Virus record (IMG/VR): IMGVR_UViG_3300028027_000285
Location: 1-20,788 of that record
Direction: 5' to 3' (one strand)
From: a virus
DNA: 20,788 nucleotides
Part shown: one piece after another, positions 12,149 through 18,191 of the stretch
Numbering within the stretch: position 1 is the first letter of the stretch
How the letters are laid out: every line of letters begins with the position of its first letter
Position numbers and translations under genes: made by a program
The notes under the pieces: model-generated
What the model was told of the DNA's origin: nothing
Databases searched by the model: none
The model's input: the letters and a program-made list of their open reading frames with translations, nothing else

Positions 12149-12375
12149 TGACTTGGAACTTACGCTTGGTAAACATGAGTAATTCATACGAGGATTACTT
12201 TGAAATTCGTGAAGTGTATTACGACAACATGGGAAAGCCGATTGGACACAGCAATGCGGCTATTGGTGGCGAGGACAGGCTAGAAGTAGACCGTTACATA
12301 GAACTAGCTAAACTTGCTTTGGATAAACCTATTTTAAAGTTTGCAGACAATGAAAATACAAGTAAAGATCATTAA
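12148..12375 (+). CDS. Conserved small phage protein (RLVN...REVYYD...GG type)
   Basis: This 75-residue protein runs MTWNLRLVNMSNSYEDYFEI, then REVYYDNMGKPIGHSNAAIGG and a helical ELAKLALDKPILKF tail. The pattern 'W-RLV ... REVYYD..G.P.GH..A..GG ... L..AL.KP.L' recurs in small proteins of many phages whose function is not known. The ATG at 12148 overlaps the previous stop and has GGGTGA 5 bases upstream; a TTG 12 bases earlier in frame is less likely. Its end overlaps the next gene by 26 bases. Confidence 0.65.
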   Translation: MTWNLRLVNMSNSYEDYFEIREVYYDNMGKPIGHSNAAIGGEDRLEVDRYIELAKLALDKPILKFADNENTSKDH

Positions 12376-12592
12376 AGAAAACGCTGATGGCTCTGCCAAT
12401 GCTGAAGTTGATTTTGACAAAGAAGGACTTGAGTGCCTTGTTCAGCACGGACTTATCAGTCTTATTACCCAAGGACTTGATGTTCACAAAGTTAAACCCG
12501 AAGGTGATGAAGCACTTATTCAACGAGCAAAAGACATCATCAAAGATTTTATTGAAAAAGACAAAAAACTGATTGAAGCGGCAACTTTGTAG
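12350..12592 (+). CDS. Small phage protein, unknown function
   Basis: This 80-residue protein begins at the ATG at 12350, which fits the MKIQVKIIKENADGSANAEV opening; a TTG 9 bases earlier is the alternative. It appears to be a beta-strand pair followed by an FDKEGLECLVQHGLISLITQ helix and a lysine-rich C-terminal helix. The 'DKEGLE.L...G...L...' core is shared with small phage proteins of unknown role. It overlaps its upstream neighbour by 26 bases. Confidence 0.6.
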   Translation: MKIQVKIIKENADGSANAEVDFDKEGLECLVQHGLISLITQGLDVHKVKPEGDEALIQRAKDIIKDFIEKDKKLIEAATL

Positions 12593-12602
12593 AGATAGAC
12601 AA

Positions 12603-12980
12603 ATGACCTTTGCCGTGTTCTATGCCCTGTATCCCCGTAAAATGGCTCGTAAAGACGCTGAAAAGGCTTGGCGGTCTATGACTACCGATGAGCAGGAAAA
12701 AGCCTTAGAAGCCCTGCCACAGCATCTTAAATATTGGAAGATTAAGGAAACCGCCAAAGACTTTATTCCATACCCTGCCAGTTGGTTACGGGCTGGGCGT
12801 TATGATGACGAACTGGATATTGAACCTTTAAAGAAACCTGAGTTGCCTTGGTATTCCAGCGAAGAACTTACTGCTAAAAAAGCCCAAGAAGTTAATTGCC
12901 CTGCTTACGCTGGTGAGGGTTGGCAACAATGGCGAGCACGGATTAGTCAGAAGATAAAGCAACTTGAAGAACAAACCTGA
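12603..12980 (+). CDS. Phage replication-type protein with FYxLYPRK motif
   Basis: This is a 125-residue protein from the ATG at 12603 (AGAGA upstream; a TTG 30 bases earlier would add an unlikely basic leader). FYALYPRKMARKDAEKAW (residues 6-23) and the later KETAKDFIPYPASWLRAGRYDDE are the signature of the C-terminal domain of many phage replication initiators and helicase-loader-like proteins, here as a stand-alone protein. In relatives this domain lies behind a DNA-binding winged helix, which is missing here. The protein may recruit or load the host replicative helicase. This is the only replication-type gene in the operon, implying that the phage depends on host replisome parts or encodes others elsewhere. 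Confidence 0.7.
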   Translation: MTFAVFYALYPRKMARKDAEKAWRSMTTDEQEKALEALPQHLKYWKIKETAKDFIPYPASWLRAGRYDDELDIEPLKKPELPWYSSEELTAKKAQEVNCPAYAGEGWQQWRARISQKIKQLEEQT

Positions 12981-13167
12981 CCCATTTGCAGGAATGATCC
13001 ACGGGATCATACACAGACCTAAAGCAGTAAAACAAATGTATCTTGTAGATTGGTATATCGGTGTAGCAAAGAAGCGTGGCTGGGATGCGGTGGTTAAGTT
13101 AATACAACAATACCCCGAAACCGAAGCGGAAATAAAAATGTTAATTAAAAAGAGATTAGGAAAATGA
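12964..13167 (+). CDS. Small phage protein, unknown function (TTG start uncertain)
   Basis: This is a 67-residue protein if begun at the TTG at 12964, overlapping the replication gene by 17 bases. The alternative ATG at 12994 would give 57 residues but has its AGGA only 2 bases away. The sequence KNKPDPFAGMIHGIIHRPKA followed by VDWYIGVAKKRGWDAVVKLIQQYPETEAEI is helical and basic. The Pro-Asp-Pro-Phe opening speaks for the longer form. No family is identified. Its stop overlaps the next ATG (ATGA at 13164). Confidence 0.55.
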   Translation: MKNKPDPFAGMIHGIIHRPKAVKQMYLVDWYIGVAKKRGWDAVVKLIQQYPETEAEIKMLIKKRLGK

Positions 13168-13493
13168 GAGAGATAGACCCCAATAAGTGTATAGACTTTA
13201 TTCTTGAAAACGCAGGTAAGTACGCACAAGCTAAAGGTGAATTAGCCCAGCTAGAAACTTTTAAAAGTTCATTAAAATCTATTATGATGAAGAAGTCAGG
13301 TGAGCAAGCTATTGGAGCACAAGAGCGTGAAGCCTACGCCAGCCAAGAATACCAAGACCTATGCAACTCTATTGGTACGGCTACAGAAAACGCTGAAAAG
13401 CTAAAGTGGGAACTTGAAGCCGCCCGACTAAGACACGCTACATGGCAAACCCTTGAAGTATCTAACCGTACACAAGATCGGATATTAAAATGA
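13164..13493 (+). CDS. Conserved phage coiled-coil protein, unknown function
   Basis: This 109-residue, highly helical protein has the frame REIDPNKCIDFILENAGKYA, LETFKSSLKSIMM, then AIGAQEREAYASQEYQDLC and a long coiled coil ending EVSNRTQDRILK. I recognise this as a widespread small phage protein (typical core 'AAQEREAYAHPEY') always lacking a known activity and usually near replication and recombination genes. ATGA overlaps exist on both sides. A DNA-metabolism scaffold role is a guess from neighbours only. Confidence 0.7.
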   Translation: MREIDPNKCIDFILENAGKYAQAKGELAQLETFKSSLKSIMMKKSGEQAIGAQEREAYASQEYQDLCNSIGTATENAEKLKWELEAARLRHATWQTLEVSNRTQDRILK

Positions 13494-13669
13494 CACCATT
13501 AAAATTAACCGAAGAATTTTTAATTCTTAAATTATTTTGCAAAATGTATGAGGATGCTTTAAACCGTAAGGACTACACACAAATGCTGGAATTAAGCGTT
13601 GACATTGCAGAATCAGGCGAAAAGCTGGAACAAATGACCGTGGATCATATCAATGGCCACCAAAAATGA
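13490..13669 (+). CDS. Small unknown protein overlapping both neighbours
   Basis: It encodes 59 residues, MTPLKLTEEFLILKLFCKMY, then EDALNRKDYTQMLELSVDIA, then ESGEKLEQMTVDHINGHQK. It is soluble, helical and slightly acidic. The ATG overlaps the TGA of the upstream gene (ATGA), and the last 17 bases overlap the start of the Ref-like nuclease. This continuous chain of overlapping genes with no gap is the main evidence that it is translated. Confidence 0.6.
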   Translation: MTPLKLTEEFLILKLFCKMYEDALNRKDYTQMLELSVDIAESGEKLEQMTVDHINGHQK

Positions 13670-13931
13670 GAAAGAAAAGTACAGAAAAATCGCTGAATTG
13701 GGATGCTCATTATGTAGGCATCAAGGCAACGAGGGAACTCCAGCAGAATTGCATCACATTAGACGAGGTAATATCCCTCGCTCTCAAGCACCCGTCATTC
13801 CGCTCTGCCCCTATCACCATCGCGGATCAAATACCAGTATTCACGGCATGGGTAGAAAACGCTTTGAAAGGGAGTACGCTATCTCGGAAGAACAGTTGTT
13901 GGAGAAAACGGAAAGCCTTTTAAATGAGTAG
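13653..13931 (+). CDS. Ref-like HNH nuclease (RecA-dependent nuclease family)
   Basis: This is a 92-residue protein. Its motifs are CSLCRHQG (Cys18, Cys21), AELHHIRRG (His34, His35), RSQAPVIPLCPYHHRGSN (Cys52, His55, His56, Asn60), then SIHGMGRKRFEREY (His64). This order (a Cys pair, LHH, PLC-x-x-HH and GSxxxIHGMG) is typical of the Ref family named after the P1 recombination enhancement function, an HNH-type nuclease that cuts DNA at RecA filaments. It covers the nuclease domain only, without the DNA-binding N-terminal extension of P1 Ref. The start at 13653 overlaps the upstream gene by 17 bases, and its end overlaps a small membrane-protein gene. Confidence 0.8.
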   Translation: MATKNEKEKYRKIAELGCSLCRHQGNEGTPAELHHIRRGNIPRSQAPVIPLCPYHHRGSNTSIHGMGRKRFEREYAISEEQLLEKTESLLNE

Positions 13932-14067
13932 CTGGTTAATCATTGTTACTGGTCTGATTTACGCTTACATAGGGTTAGAACAAGTCTTTAAAGGCAATGT
14001 ACCTATGGGCGTGACTTATATGTCTTACGCAACCGCCAACATTGGTTTGTATTACATGGCTAAGTAA
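13924..14067 (+). CDS. 47-residue membrane protein
   Basis: It encodes MSSWLIIVTGLIYAYIGLEQ, then VFKGNVPMGVTYMSYATANI, then GLYYMAK. It is probably two short membrane helices (residues 3-18 and 27-44) around a KGN turn. The ATG lies 8 bases inside the end of the Ref-like gene. It is the last gene of the replication operon. The pattern 'Y.YIG..Q...GN..MG..Y..YA..NIGL' is typical of small phage membrane proteins with unknown role. Confidence 0.55.
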   Translation: MSSWLIIVTGLIYAYIGLEQVFKGNVPMGVTYMSYATANIGLYYMAK

Positions 14068-14175
14068 TGTGTAACATATTGCACAATATGCAAGTTGATA
14101 TGTACACTTTTCTTAGTTTTTTATACATATAGATATTAATATGTATACGCAATCAATATATACAAAATATATATT
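14068..14175. other. AT-rich gap between convergent operons with two inverted repeats
   Basis: CATATTG-CA-CAATATG (14075-14090) has perfect 7-bp arms. TATACATAT/ATATGTATA (14122-14130 with 14139-14147) has perfect 9-bp arms around an 8-base loop. The stretch is almost only A and T. Between convergent genes it may work as a weak two-way transcription terminator; a replication origin or DNA-unwinding element is the alternative. Neither stem is GC-rich, so intrinsic termination would be weak. Confidence 0.45.
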
Positions 14176-14529
14176 TTAAAGTTCTAGCGGATCAAACCCT
14201 AGTTCGCTGGCTACCATTTTGCAACGGGTTCTAAACGGTTTTCCATGTTGCATCCACTTTTCACCTTTTTGCTTGTGAAAACTCATGTGTACACACTCAT
14301 GGGCAAGGGTGGTTAAAACGGTGTAGAAGTGGCTACAACGCCCCGATGAGATAGTAATGGTATGACTGTAATCCTCGCCCGTATCTAGCAGGTATGTACC
14401 CATTACTTCAGGATCAGCCGTAACAACAAACTCTATTTCTTCAGGCAATGGCATAGGCCATTTAGTAAACGGATAACAGCAATACAGGCTTGCATACAGG
14501 TTTTTTAATACTTCAGGATTTAATCTCAT
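14176..14529 (-). CDS. SprT-like zinc metalloprotease domain protein
   Basis: This is a 117-residue protein from the ATG at 14529, chosen because GGGGTGA lies 5 bases upstream; a longer in-frame start at 14568 lies inside the upstream gene. The zinc site is LAHECVHMSFH (His77, Glu78, His81), followed by HGKPFRTRCKMVASELGFDP, where the His95 of HGxxF is the likely third ligand. This spacing is characteristic of SprT-like domains, related to proteases that degrade DNA-bound proteins. The protein lacks the C-terminal zinc ribbon of SprT. It overlaps the phosphoesterase gene by 17 bases and so is coupled to it. The substrate is unknown. Confidence 0.75.
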   Translation of the reverse strand: MRLNPEVLKNLYASLYCCYPFTKWPMPLPEEIEFVVTADPEVMGTYLLDTGEDYSHTITISSGRCSHFYTVLTTLAHECVHMSFHKQKGEKWMQHGKPFRTRCKMVASELGFDPLEL

Positions 14530-15478
14530 ATAGTTCACCCCTAAAGAACACAAGCCCCTCATCTTCATTAATAACCTGTACTAATTCAGGTGGCATTAAA
14601 TGACCGTTGACATAGGTAAGAACTGCAAATCCTGCTCTCCAGTTGACGCTTGAATCTTCATGGTATAGGAACTGTTCATCCTTAACTGCCGCCATCATTC
14701 CAGTATCAACACCGTACAGGTCACCAGTATAGTTAGTCCACGGGGTTACTTTAAGGGAATGTAGATGCCCCGTAACCATTGATTTGCCACCTTTAAGGAC
14801 ATTGTTGTATACCGCATGAATACCATTATGCCAACGGTGCTTGACCATCGTATTGTTATTAATCATTACAGACCAGCTATACGACCAGCCGTATAAGTGA
14901 TCTGCTAGGCACATACCCTTAACGCCTTCATACTGGGGTAAGACATTGGACAACTTGCCATCAAAGCGTAAATCGTGATTACCTATGGTGCGGTGCAATA
15001 TACAACCAGCAGGGCGTACAGCTTCAATATCACCTAACCTTGCTTGGACTTCTTCTAATTCTTGCTGGACTGTAGGGTGGTCTTGATAACCTATCCTGTT
15101 GTGCTGGCTTATTACCGCAAAATCAAACAAATCCCCATTGAGGATGACCATGTTCGGCTTTAATTGTTTCGTAAAATATACAAAAGCACGGTGGGCAGTA
15201 GATATATATTTAGGGTTGTAATGGCAATCTGACCCCACCATAACCACGCCATTTTTTAATTCGTATTCACAGCGTATTTTATTTTCGGGGATAGTAAATC
15301 TTGGAATACCCCGATTATTATTAGATTCAAGCACAATATCGTGTTTTTTTTCTATGTTTTTTCTTCTTAACATTACACTTCTAGGATCAATACCTAATAT
15401 CCTAGCTACTGTTGTAGGAGATCGATGTTCTTTATACAATGCGATAAACTCTTGCTCACTACACGCTGGCTTGGTCAT
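14513..15478 (-). CDS. Calcineurin-like metallophosphoesterase with N-terminal HTH
   Basis: This is a 321-residue protein. Residues 8-40 resemble a small helix-turn-helix (EFIALYKEHRSPTTVARILG). The catalytic domain shows the metallophosphoesterase motif series: GSDCHY (Asp84, His86), NGDLFDF (Asp116 in the GD-x-x-D motif), GNHDLR (Asn167, His168), HRWH (His214-His217) and GHLHS (His238, His240). Such enzymes need two metal ions and cut phosphodiester or monoester bonds; phage members are found near DNA-metabolism genes. The HTH-plus-phosphoesterase arrangement suggests a DNA-directed activity. AAAGGTG precedes the ATG, and the SprT-like gene follows with an overlap. Confidence 0.8.
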   Translation of the reverse strand: MTKPACSEQEFIALYKEHRSPTTVARILGIDPRSVMLRRKNIEKKHDIVLESNNNRGIPRFTIPENKIRCEYELKNGVVMVGSDCHYNPKYISTAHRAFVYFTKQLKPNMVILNGDLFDFAVISQHNRIGYQDHPTVQQELEEVQARLGDIEAVRPAGCILHRTIGNHDLRFDGKLSNVLPQYEGVKGMCLADHLYGWSYSWSVMINNNTMVKHRWHNGIHAVYNNVLKGGKSMVTGHLHSLKVTPWTNYTGDLYGVDTGMMAAVKDEQFLYHEDSSVNWRAGFAVLTYVNGHLMPPELVQVINEDEGLVFFRGELYEIKS

Positions 15479-15488
15479 ACCACACCTT

Positions 15489-15536
15489 TATAATGGTAAA
15501 GTTAGCTAATACTAATCTATTTTAATTGAAAATCAA
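15489..15536. promoter_or_regulatory. Divergent promoter region with a weaker operator copy
   Basis: On the minus strand, TTGATT (15536-15531) and -10 TAGTAT (15514-15509) are 16 bp apart and would drive the phosphoesterase operon. On the plus strand a perfect TATAAT (15489-15494) with no good -35 could serve the VRR-NUC gene. TAAAGTTAGCTAAT (15497-15510) matches the TTAAGTTAGCTTAA operator at 11 of 14 positions, including an identical AAGTTAGCT core, and overlaps the start region of both promoters. Confidence 0.45.
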
Positions 15537-15820
15537 TGACATACGCACGAATTGATACAAACCACAAAGAGATAGTCAAAGCATTACGAGAAGCTGGTGC
15601 TACTGTGGTGTCACTTGCCGAAATGAAGCACGGCTGTCCTGATTTACTTGTGGGCTACGCTGGCGAAACATTGCTTATGGAAATCAAGCGAGATTCAAAA
15701 GCCAAGTTCACCTCTGACCAATTAGACTTTATGGGCAAGTGGAAAGGTGGTGCAATTAGCCGTGTAGATAGCGTAGATGCCGCAATTAGAGCACTAGGTA
15801 TTACTAGAAAAGTGTTATAA
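15536..15820 (+). CDS. VRR-NUC domain nuclease
   Basis: This is a 94-residue protein, a single compact PD-(D/E)XK nuclease domain. Motifs are RIDTNHKEIVKALREAGATV, GCPDLLVG (Gly33-Asp36), LLMEIKRDSK (Glu49, Lys51) and a DQLDFM segment with Gln62. Family members include Holliday-junction-type resolvases and structure-specific nucleases used by phages to process recombination or packaging intermediates. The ATG lacks a clear ribosome-binding site; GAAAATCA precedes it. It stands 22 bases before a gene with a strong Shine-Dalgarno. Confidence 0.8.
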   Translation: MTYARIDTNHKEIVKALREAGATVVSLAEMKHGCPDLLVGYAGETLLMEIKRDSKAKFTSDQLDFMGKWKGGAISRVDSVDAAIRALGITRKVL

Positions 15821-15842
15821 AATAGATTAAAAGGAGCGTTTT

Positions 15843-16202
15843 ATGGAAAAGTCAATGGCATTATTCCTAGCAACATTGCTACATTCGGGGACTAATACCC
15901 ATTTTTTCCATTGGGCTACCAAGTCTTACGCCAAGCACAAGGCATTAAGACACTTTTACGAGAATATTATTGGTCTTACCGATACATTGGCTGAAACCTA
16001 TTTTGGTGTCTACGGTCAGATTACTGACTTTCCTGCTACCTACCACCAGCCAAAAGAACCGTTGGCATACCTGCAATCCTTACAACGGTTTGTAAAAGAA
16101 GCACGGTCAGACCTGCCACAAGACCCTGAAATCTGCCAGCTTATTGACAATATCGCCCAAGAGATCGATACAACCATCTACCTACTTAAATTTAAGGCTT
16201 AA
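15843..16202 (+). CDS. DUF5856-like helical protein (ferritin-like fold suspected)
   Basis: This 119-residue protein is fully helical, with HFFHWATKSYAKHKALRHFYENI (His- and Glu-containing helix, residues 20-42), then LTDTLAETYFGVYGQI and a C-terminal helix ending IDTTIYLLKFKA. The pattern 'H-x-x-HW-x-T-x-SYA-x-H-x-AL-x-x-FY' is that of DUF5856 phage proteins and resembles one half of a ferritin/Dps-like four-helix bundle. A metal-binding or DNA-protecting function is possible but unproven. AAAAGGAG lies 7 bases upstream of the ATG, the clearest ribosome-binding site in this area. Confidence 0.7.
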   Translation: MEKSMALFLATLLHSGTNTHFFHWATKSYAKHKALRHFYENIIGLTDTLAETYFGVYGQITDFPATYHQPKEPLAYLQSLQRFVKEARSDLPQDPEICQLIDNIAQEIDTTIYLLKFKA

Positions 16203-16204
16203 TC

Positions 16205-16390
16205 ATGCCATTAGACAAATCAGGATCAGCCGAATCTGTCGGCAAGAATATTAAAGCAGAAGTCAAAGCTGGTAAGCCTAAAAAACAGGCACTTGCTATT
16301 GCCCTCAATGTTGAGCGTGAAAACGCCAAAGGTGCTCGCAAAGCCAAGTTAGAAGATGCCTACGCTAAATACATTGAGGAAAAAGCATGA
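16205..16390 (+). CDS. DUF6496-like small basic protein
   Basis: This 61-residue protein starts MPLDKSGSAESVGKNIKAEV and contains GKPKKQALAIALNVER, the 'KGxSxxxxxxNIxxExxAGKPxKQAxAIAL' signature of DUF6496-type phage proteins. It is strongly basic and helical. These small proteins typically stand next to structural or packaging genes, and their role is unknown. The ATG follows the previous stop by two bases, and the stop overlaps the following ATG. Confidence 0.7.
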   Translation: MPLDKSGSAESVGKNIKAEVKAGKPKKQALAIALNVERENAKGARKAKLEDAYAKYIEEKA

Positions 16391-16557
16391 AGAACGGACT
16401 TTATGCCAATATCCACGCAAAGCGTGAACGGATAGCTGAAGGTTCAGGCGAAAAAATGCGTAAAGTAGGTTCTAAAGGTGCTCCAAGTGCCAAAGATTTT
16501 AAAGAATCTGCCAAAACCCGTAAAGATGTCATTACTGAAAAAATGAAGGATATGTAA
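16387..16557 (+). CDS. Small basic phage protein (KNGLYANIHAKRERI type)
   Basis: It encodes 56 residues: MKNGLYANIHAKRERIAEGS, then GEKMRKVGSKGAPSAKDFKE, then SAKTRKDVITEKMKDM. The opening 'NGLY.NIHAKR.RIA.GSGE.MR..G..G.P....F..SA' recurs in many environmental phages directly before terminase or portal genes, without a known function. It is Lys/Arg-rich and possibly nucleic-acid or scaffold associated. The start overlaps the TGA upstream (ATGA), and its stop overlaps the next start (TAATG). Confidence 0.7.
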   Translation: MKNGLYANIHAKRERIAEGSGEKMRKVGSKGAPSAKDFKESAKTRKDVITEKMKDM

Positions 16558-16706
16558 TGGAACACATGAGCCGCAAATACAAAAAAGAAGATGCCATGCT
16601 ACGCAAAGAGCATGAATCAACCCTTGAAAAACAACAGCGTTTAAGGTTAGAGCGTAGAGCCACAATAGCTAATAAACTTAAAGACTTGGATAAAGAAGTC
16701 AAGTAA
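16557..16706 (+). CDS. Small highly charged protein, unknown
   Basis: It encodes 49 residues: MEHMSRKYKKEDAMLRKEHE, then STLEKQQRLRLERRATIANK, then LKDLDKEVK. It is nearly all Lys, Arg, Glu and Leu and would be a single long charged helix. TAATG overlaps on both sides link it to the basic protein upstream and to the ART-like gene downstream. No family is known to me. Confidence 0.55.
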   Translation: MEHMSRKYKKEDAMLRKEHESTLEKQQRLRLERRATIANKLKDLDKEVK

Positions 16707-18151
16707 TGGCTACGCTGGCAGAAATGTTACGGCAAACTGGCTACGCCAAAGACGGTCAGTTACAAGCCCCTGCCCCCACACAACCTAATCTGTCAACAAT
16801 GGCAGGTGATTACTTTAAACAATTGCCAGCAAAAACTGCTCAGAACGCTATTGACATGAATTACATGGTGCAAAACGCCATGCCGTACAACCCACAAACA
16901 GGTAAGTTTGATACAGGGCCAACCTTTTCAGAGTTTGCCAACTATGTACCTAACCTTATGGGTACTACTAATGCTGTAAAAACTGCAAAAGCATTACTTT
17001 CTGCTGAAAAACAAGCCGCATTGCCAGTAACAGAAGGTGGATTGGGTTTAACAAAAGGGAACACTTCAGCAGAACGGGCGGCCGCACAAGGTTACATTGA
17101 CTATTACCACGGTACTGAACGCCTTGATAGGTTGCTTGAAGGTAAAACATTAAACCCTAAACGGGCTACTTCAGGGCCTATGCCATTTGGAACGGACAAT
17201 CCTAATGTTGCTTCAAATTATTCTATTGGCAAGCAAGACACTAGCCGTGTAGCTAATGATGTGGGAGATTTTGCTAACTATTTTCAAGTTTCGCCTAAAG
17301 ACTTAGGTTACACACGGCAGAAAACGCCTTATACCGTAGAACAAACTTGGTATCATTTAGACCCAGAAAAGAAAGCTGAAATACTAGATAAAGCTAGACG
17401 CATTGGATATGAAGTTCCTGATGAAGCTACTGGTAAATTTGTAGTCCATGAATCTGCTGAAAACGCCCCATTTAGCCAACAACATTTTGATTACACTTTG
17501 CAACGGGAAGCTAAAGGCAATCCTTTAACAGCTTTACGCCAGTTATACGCTGAAAGCGGAATGTTAGACGCTTATGCCCCAAAAGAATTGTCTGACATAT
17601 ACAAATTAGCTGGTTACCCTTATGAAATTAGCCAAGCAAATGCTCCGTGGAGTTCTGCTAAAGGGGTTATGTTGGGTAAAGCTCGAATAACTAATCCCTT
17701 GGTAACTGAAAATGCCGATGAATTAAAATCTACTGTTTTGCCAGCATTGCAAGAAGCATTTAAAAATGACCGCACTAGAACAAAAGCCTATGGTGCTGAC
17801 CAATGGTCTAAAGATGTCAGATATAGCCCTAAAGAATGGGTATCTACATTAGCTAAAGACCTTGAAGAAGGTAACAATTCCTATGTATGGACATCTATTC
17901 CTGACAAAGTAACCGCTGAACTTAAAAAGCTAGGTTATAACGGCATTATTGATACAGGTGGTAAAGGTGGTTCTACGGGGCATCAAGTAGTTATTCCTTT
18001 TGATCCTGCTCAAGTTCGTTCTAAATATGCGGCATTTAATCCAGCCGATGTAAACAAACCTGATTTACTTGCTGGAGCATTAGCTGTTCCTATGGTGGAT
18101 GAAGATACCCGTAAGGCAACGCTAGAGAAATTGTTTAAAAAACAGAAATAG
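16706..18151 (+). CDS. ADP-ribosyltransferase-like phage protein (polyvalent-protein type)
   Basis: This is a 481-residue protein. Residues 1-110 are a low-complexity N-terminal region with Gln, Ala and Pro. At residues 131-137 stands DYYHGTE, matching the His-containing first motif of ART-like enzymes. A G-x-x-x-FGTDNPNVASNYS segment (about 157-173) follows, then ITNPLV (328-333). The C-terminal block is LGYNGIIDTGG (409-419) with HQVVIPFDPAQVRSKYAAFN (426-445). That last block is the hallmark ending of ART domains in phage polyvalent proteins ('GYDGI...VVFdpsQIKS...FdP'). A Gln or His stands where many members have the catalytic Glu, so activity is uncertain. It would modify host proteins, possibly after delivery with the DNA. 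The start overlaps the upstream stop (TAATG). Confidence 0.6.
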   Translation: MATLAEMLRQTGYAKDGQLQAPAPTQPNLSTMAGDYFKQLPAKTAQNAIDMNYMVQNAMPYNPQTGKFDTGPTFSEFANYVPNLMGTTNAVKTAKALLSAEKQAALPVTEGGLGLTKGNTSAERAAAQGYIDYYHGTERLDRLLEGKTLNPKRATSGPMPFGTDNPNVASNYSIGKQDTSRVANDVGDFANYFQVSPKDLGYTRQKTPYTVEQTWYHLDPEKKAEILDKARRIGYEVPDEATGKFVVHESAENAPFSQQHFDYTLQREAKGNPLTALRQLYAESGMLDAYAPKELSDIYKLAGYPYEISQANAPWSSAKGVMLGKARITNPLVTENADELKSTVLPALQEAFKNDRTRTKAYGADQWSKDVRYSPKEWVSTLAKDLEEGNNSYVWTSIPDKVTAELKKLGYNGIIDTGGKGGSTGHQVVIPFDPAQVRSKYAAFNPADVNKPDLLAGALAVPMVDEDTRKATLEKLFKKQK

Positions 18152-18172
18152 AGTAGAATTAACTTATCTTAA
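18131..18172 (+). promoter_or_regulatory. Promoter/operator in front of the terminase genes
   Basis: The -35-like TTGTTT (18131-18136), a 17-bp spacer and -10 TAGAAT (18154-18159) are followed by the operator-like TTAACTTATCTTAA (18159-18172, 12 of 14 matches to TTAAGTTAGCTTAA), which covers the predicted start point. The promoter begins inside the end of the ART-like gene and would drive the terminase-portal operon. Confidence 0.5.
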
Positions 18173-18191
18173 TCAACCACTTGGATAAGGT

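Noticed and set aside
13666-13923. Plus-strand frame of 85 codons inside the Ref-like gene
   Set aside because: It is a shifted frame over the conserved HNH motifs of the real gene; its own product shows no family pattern.
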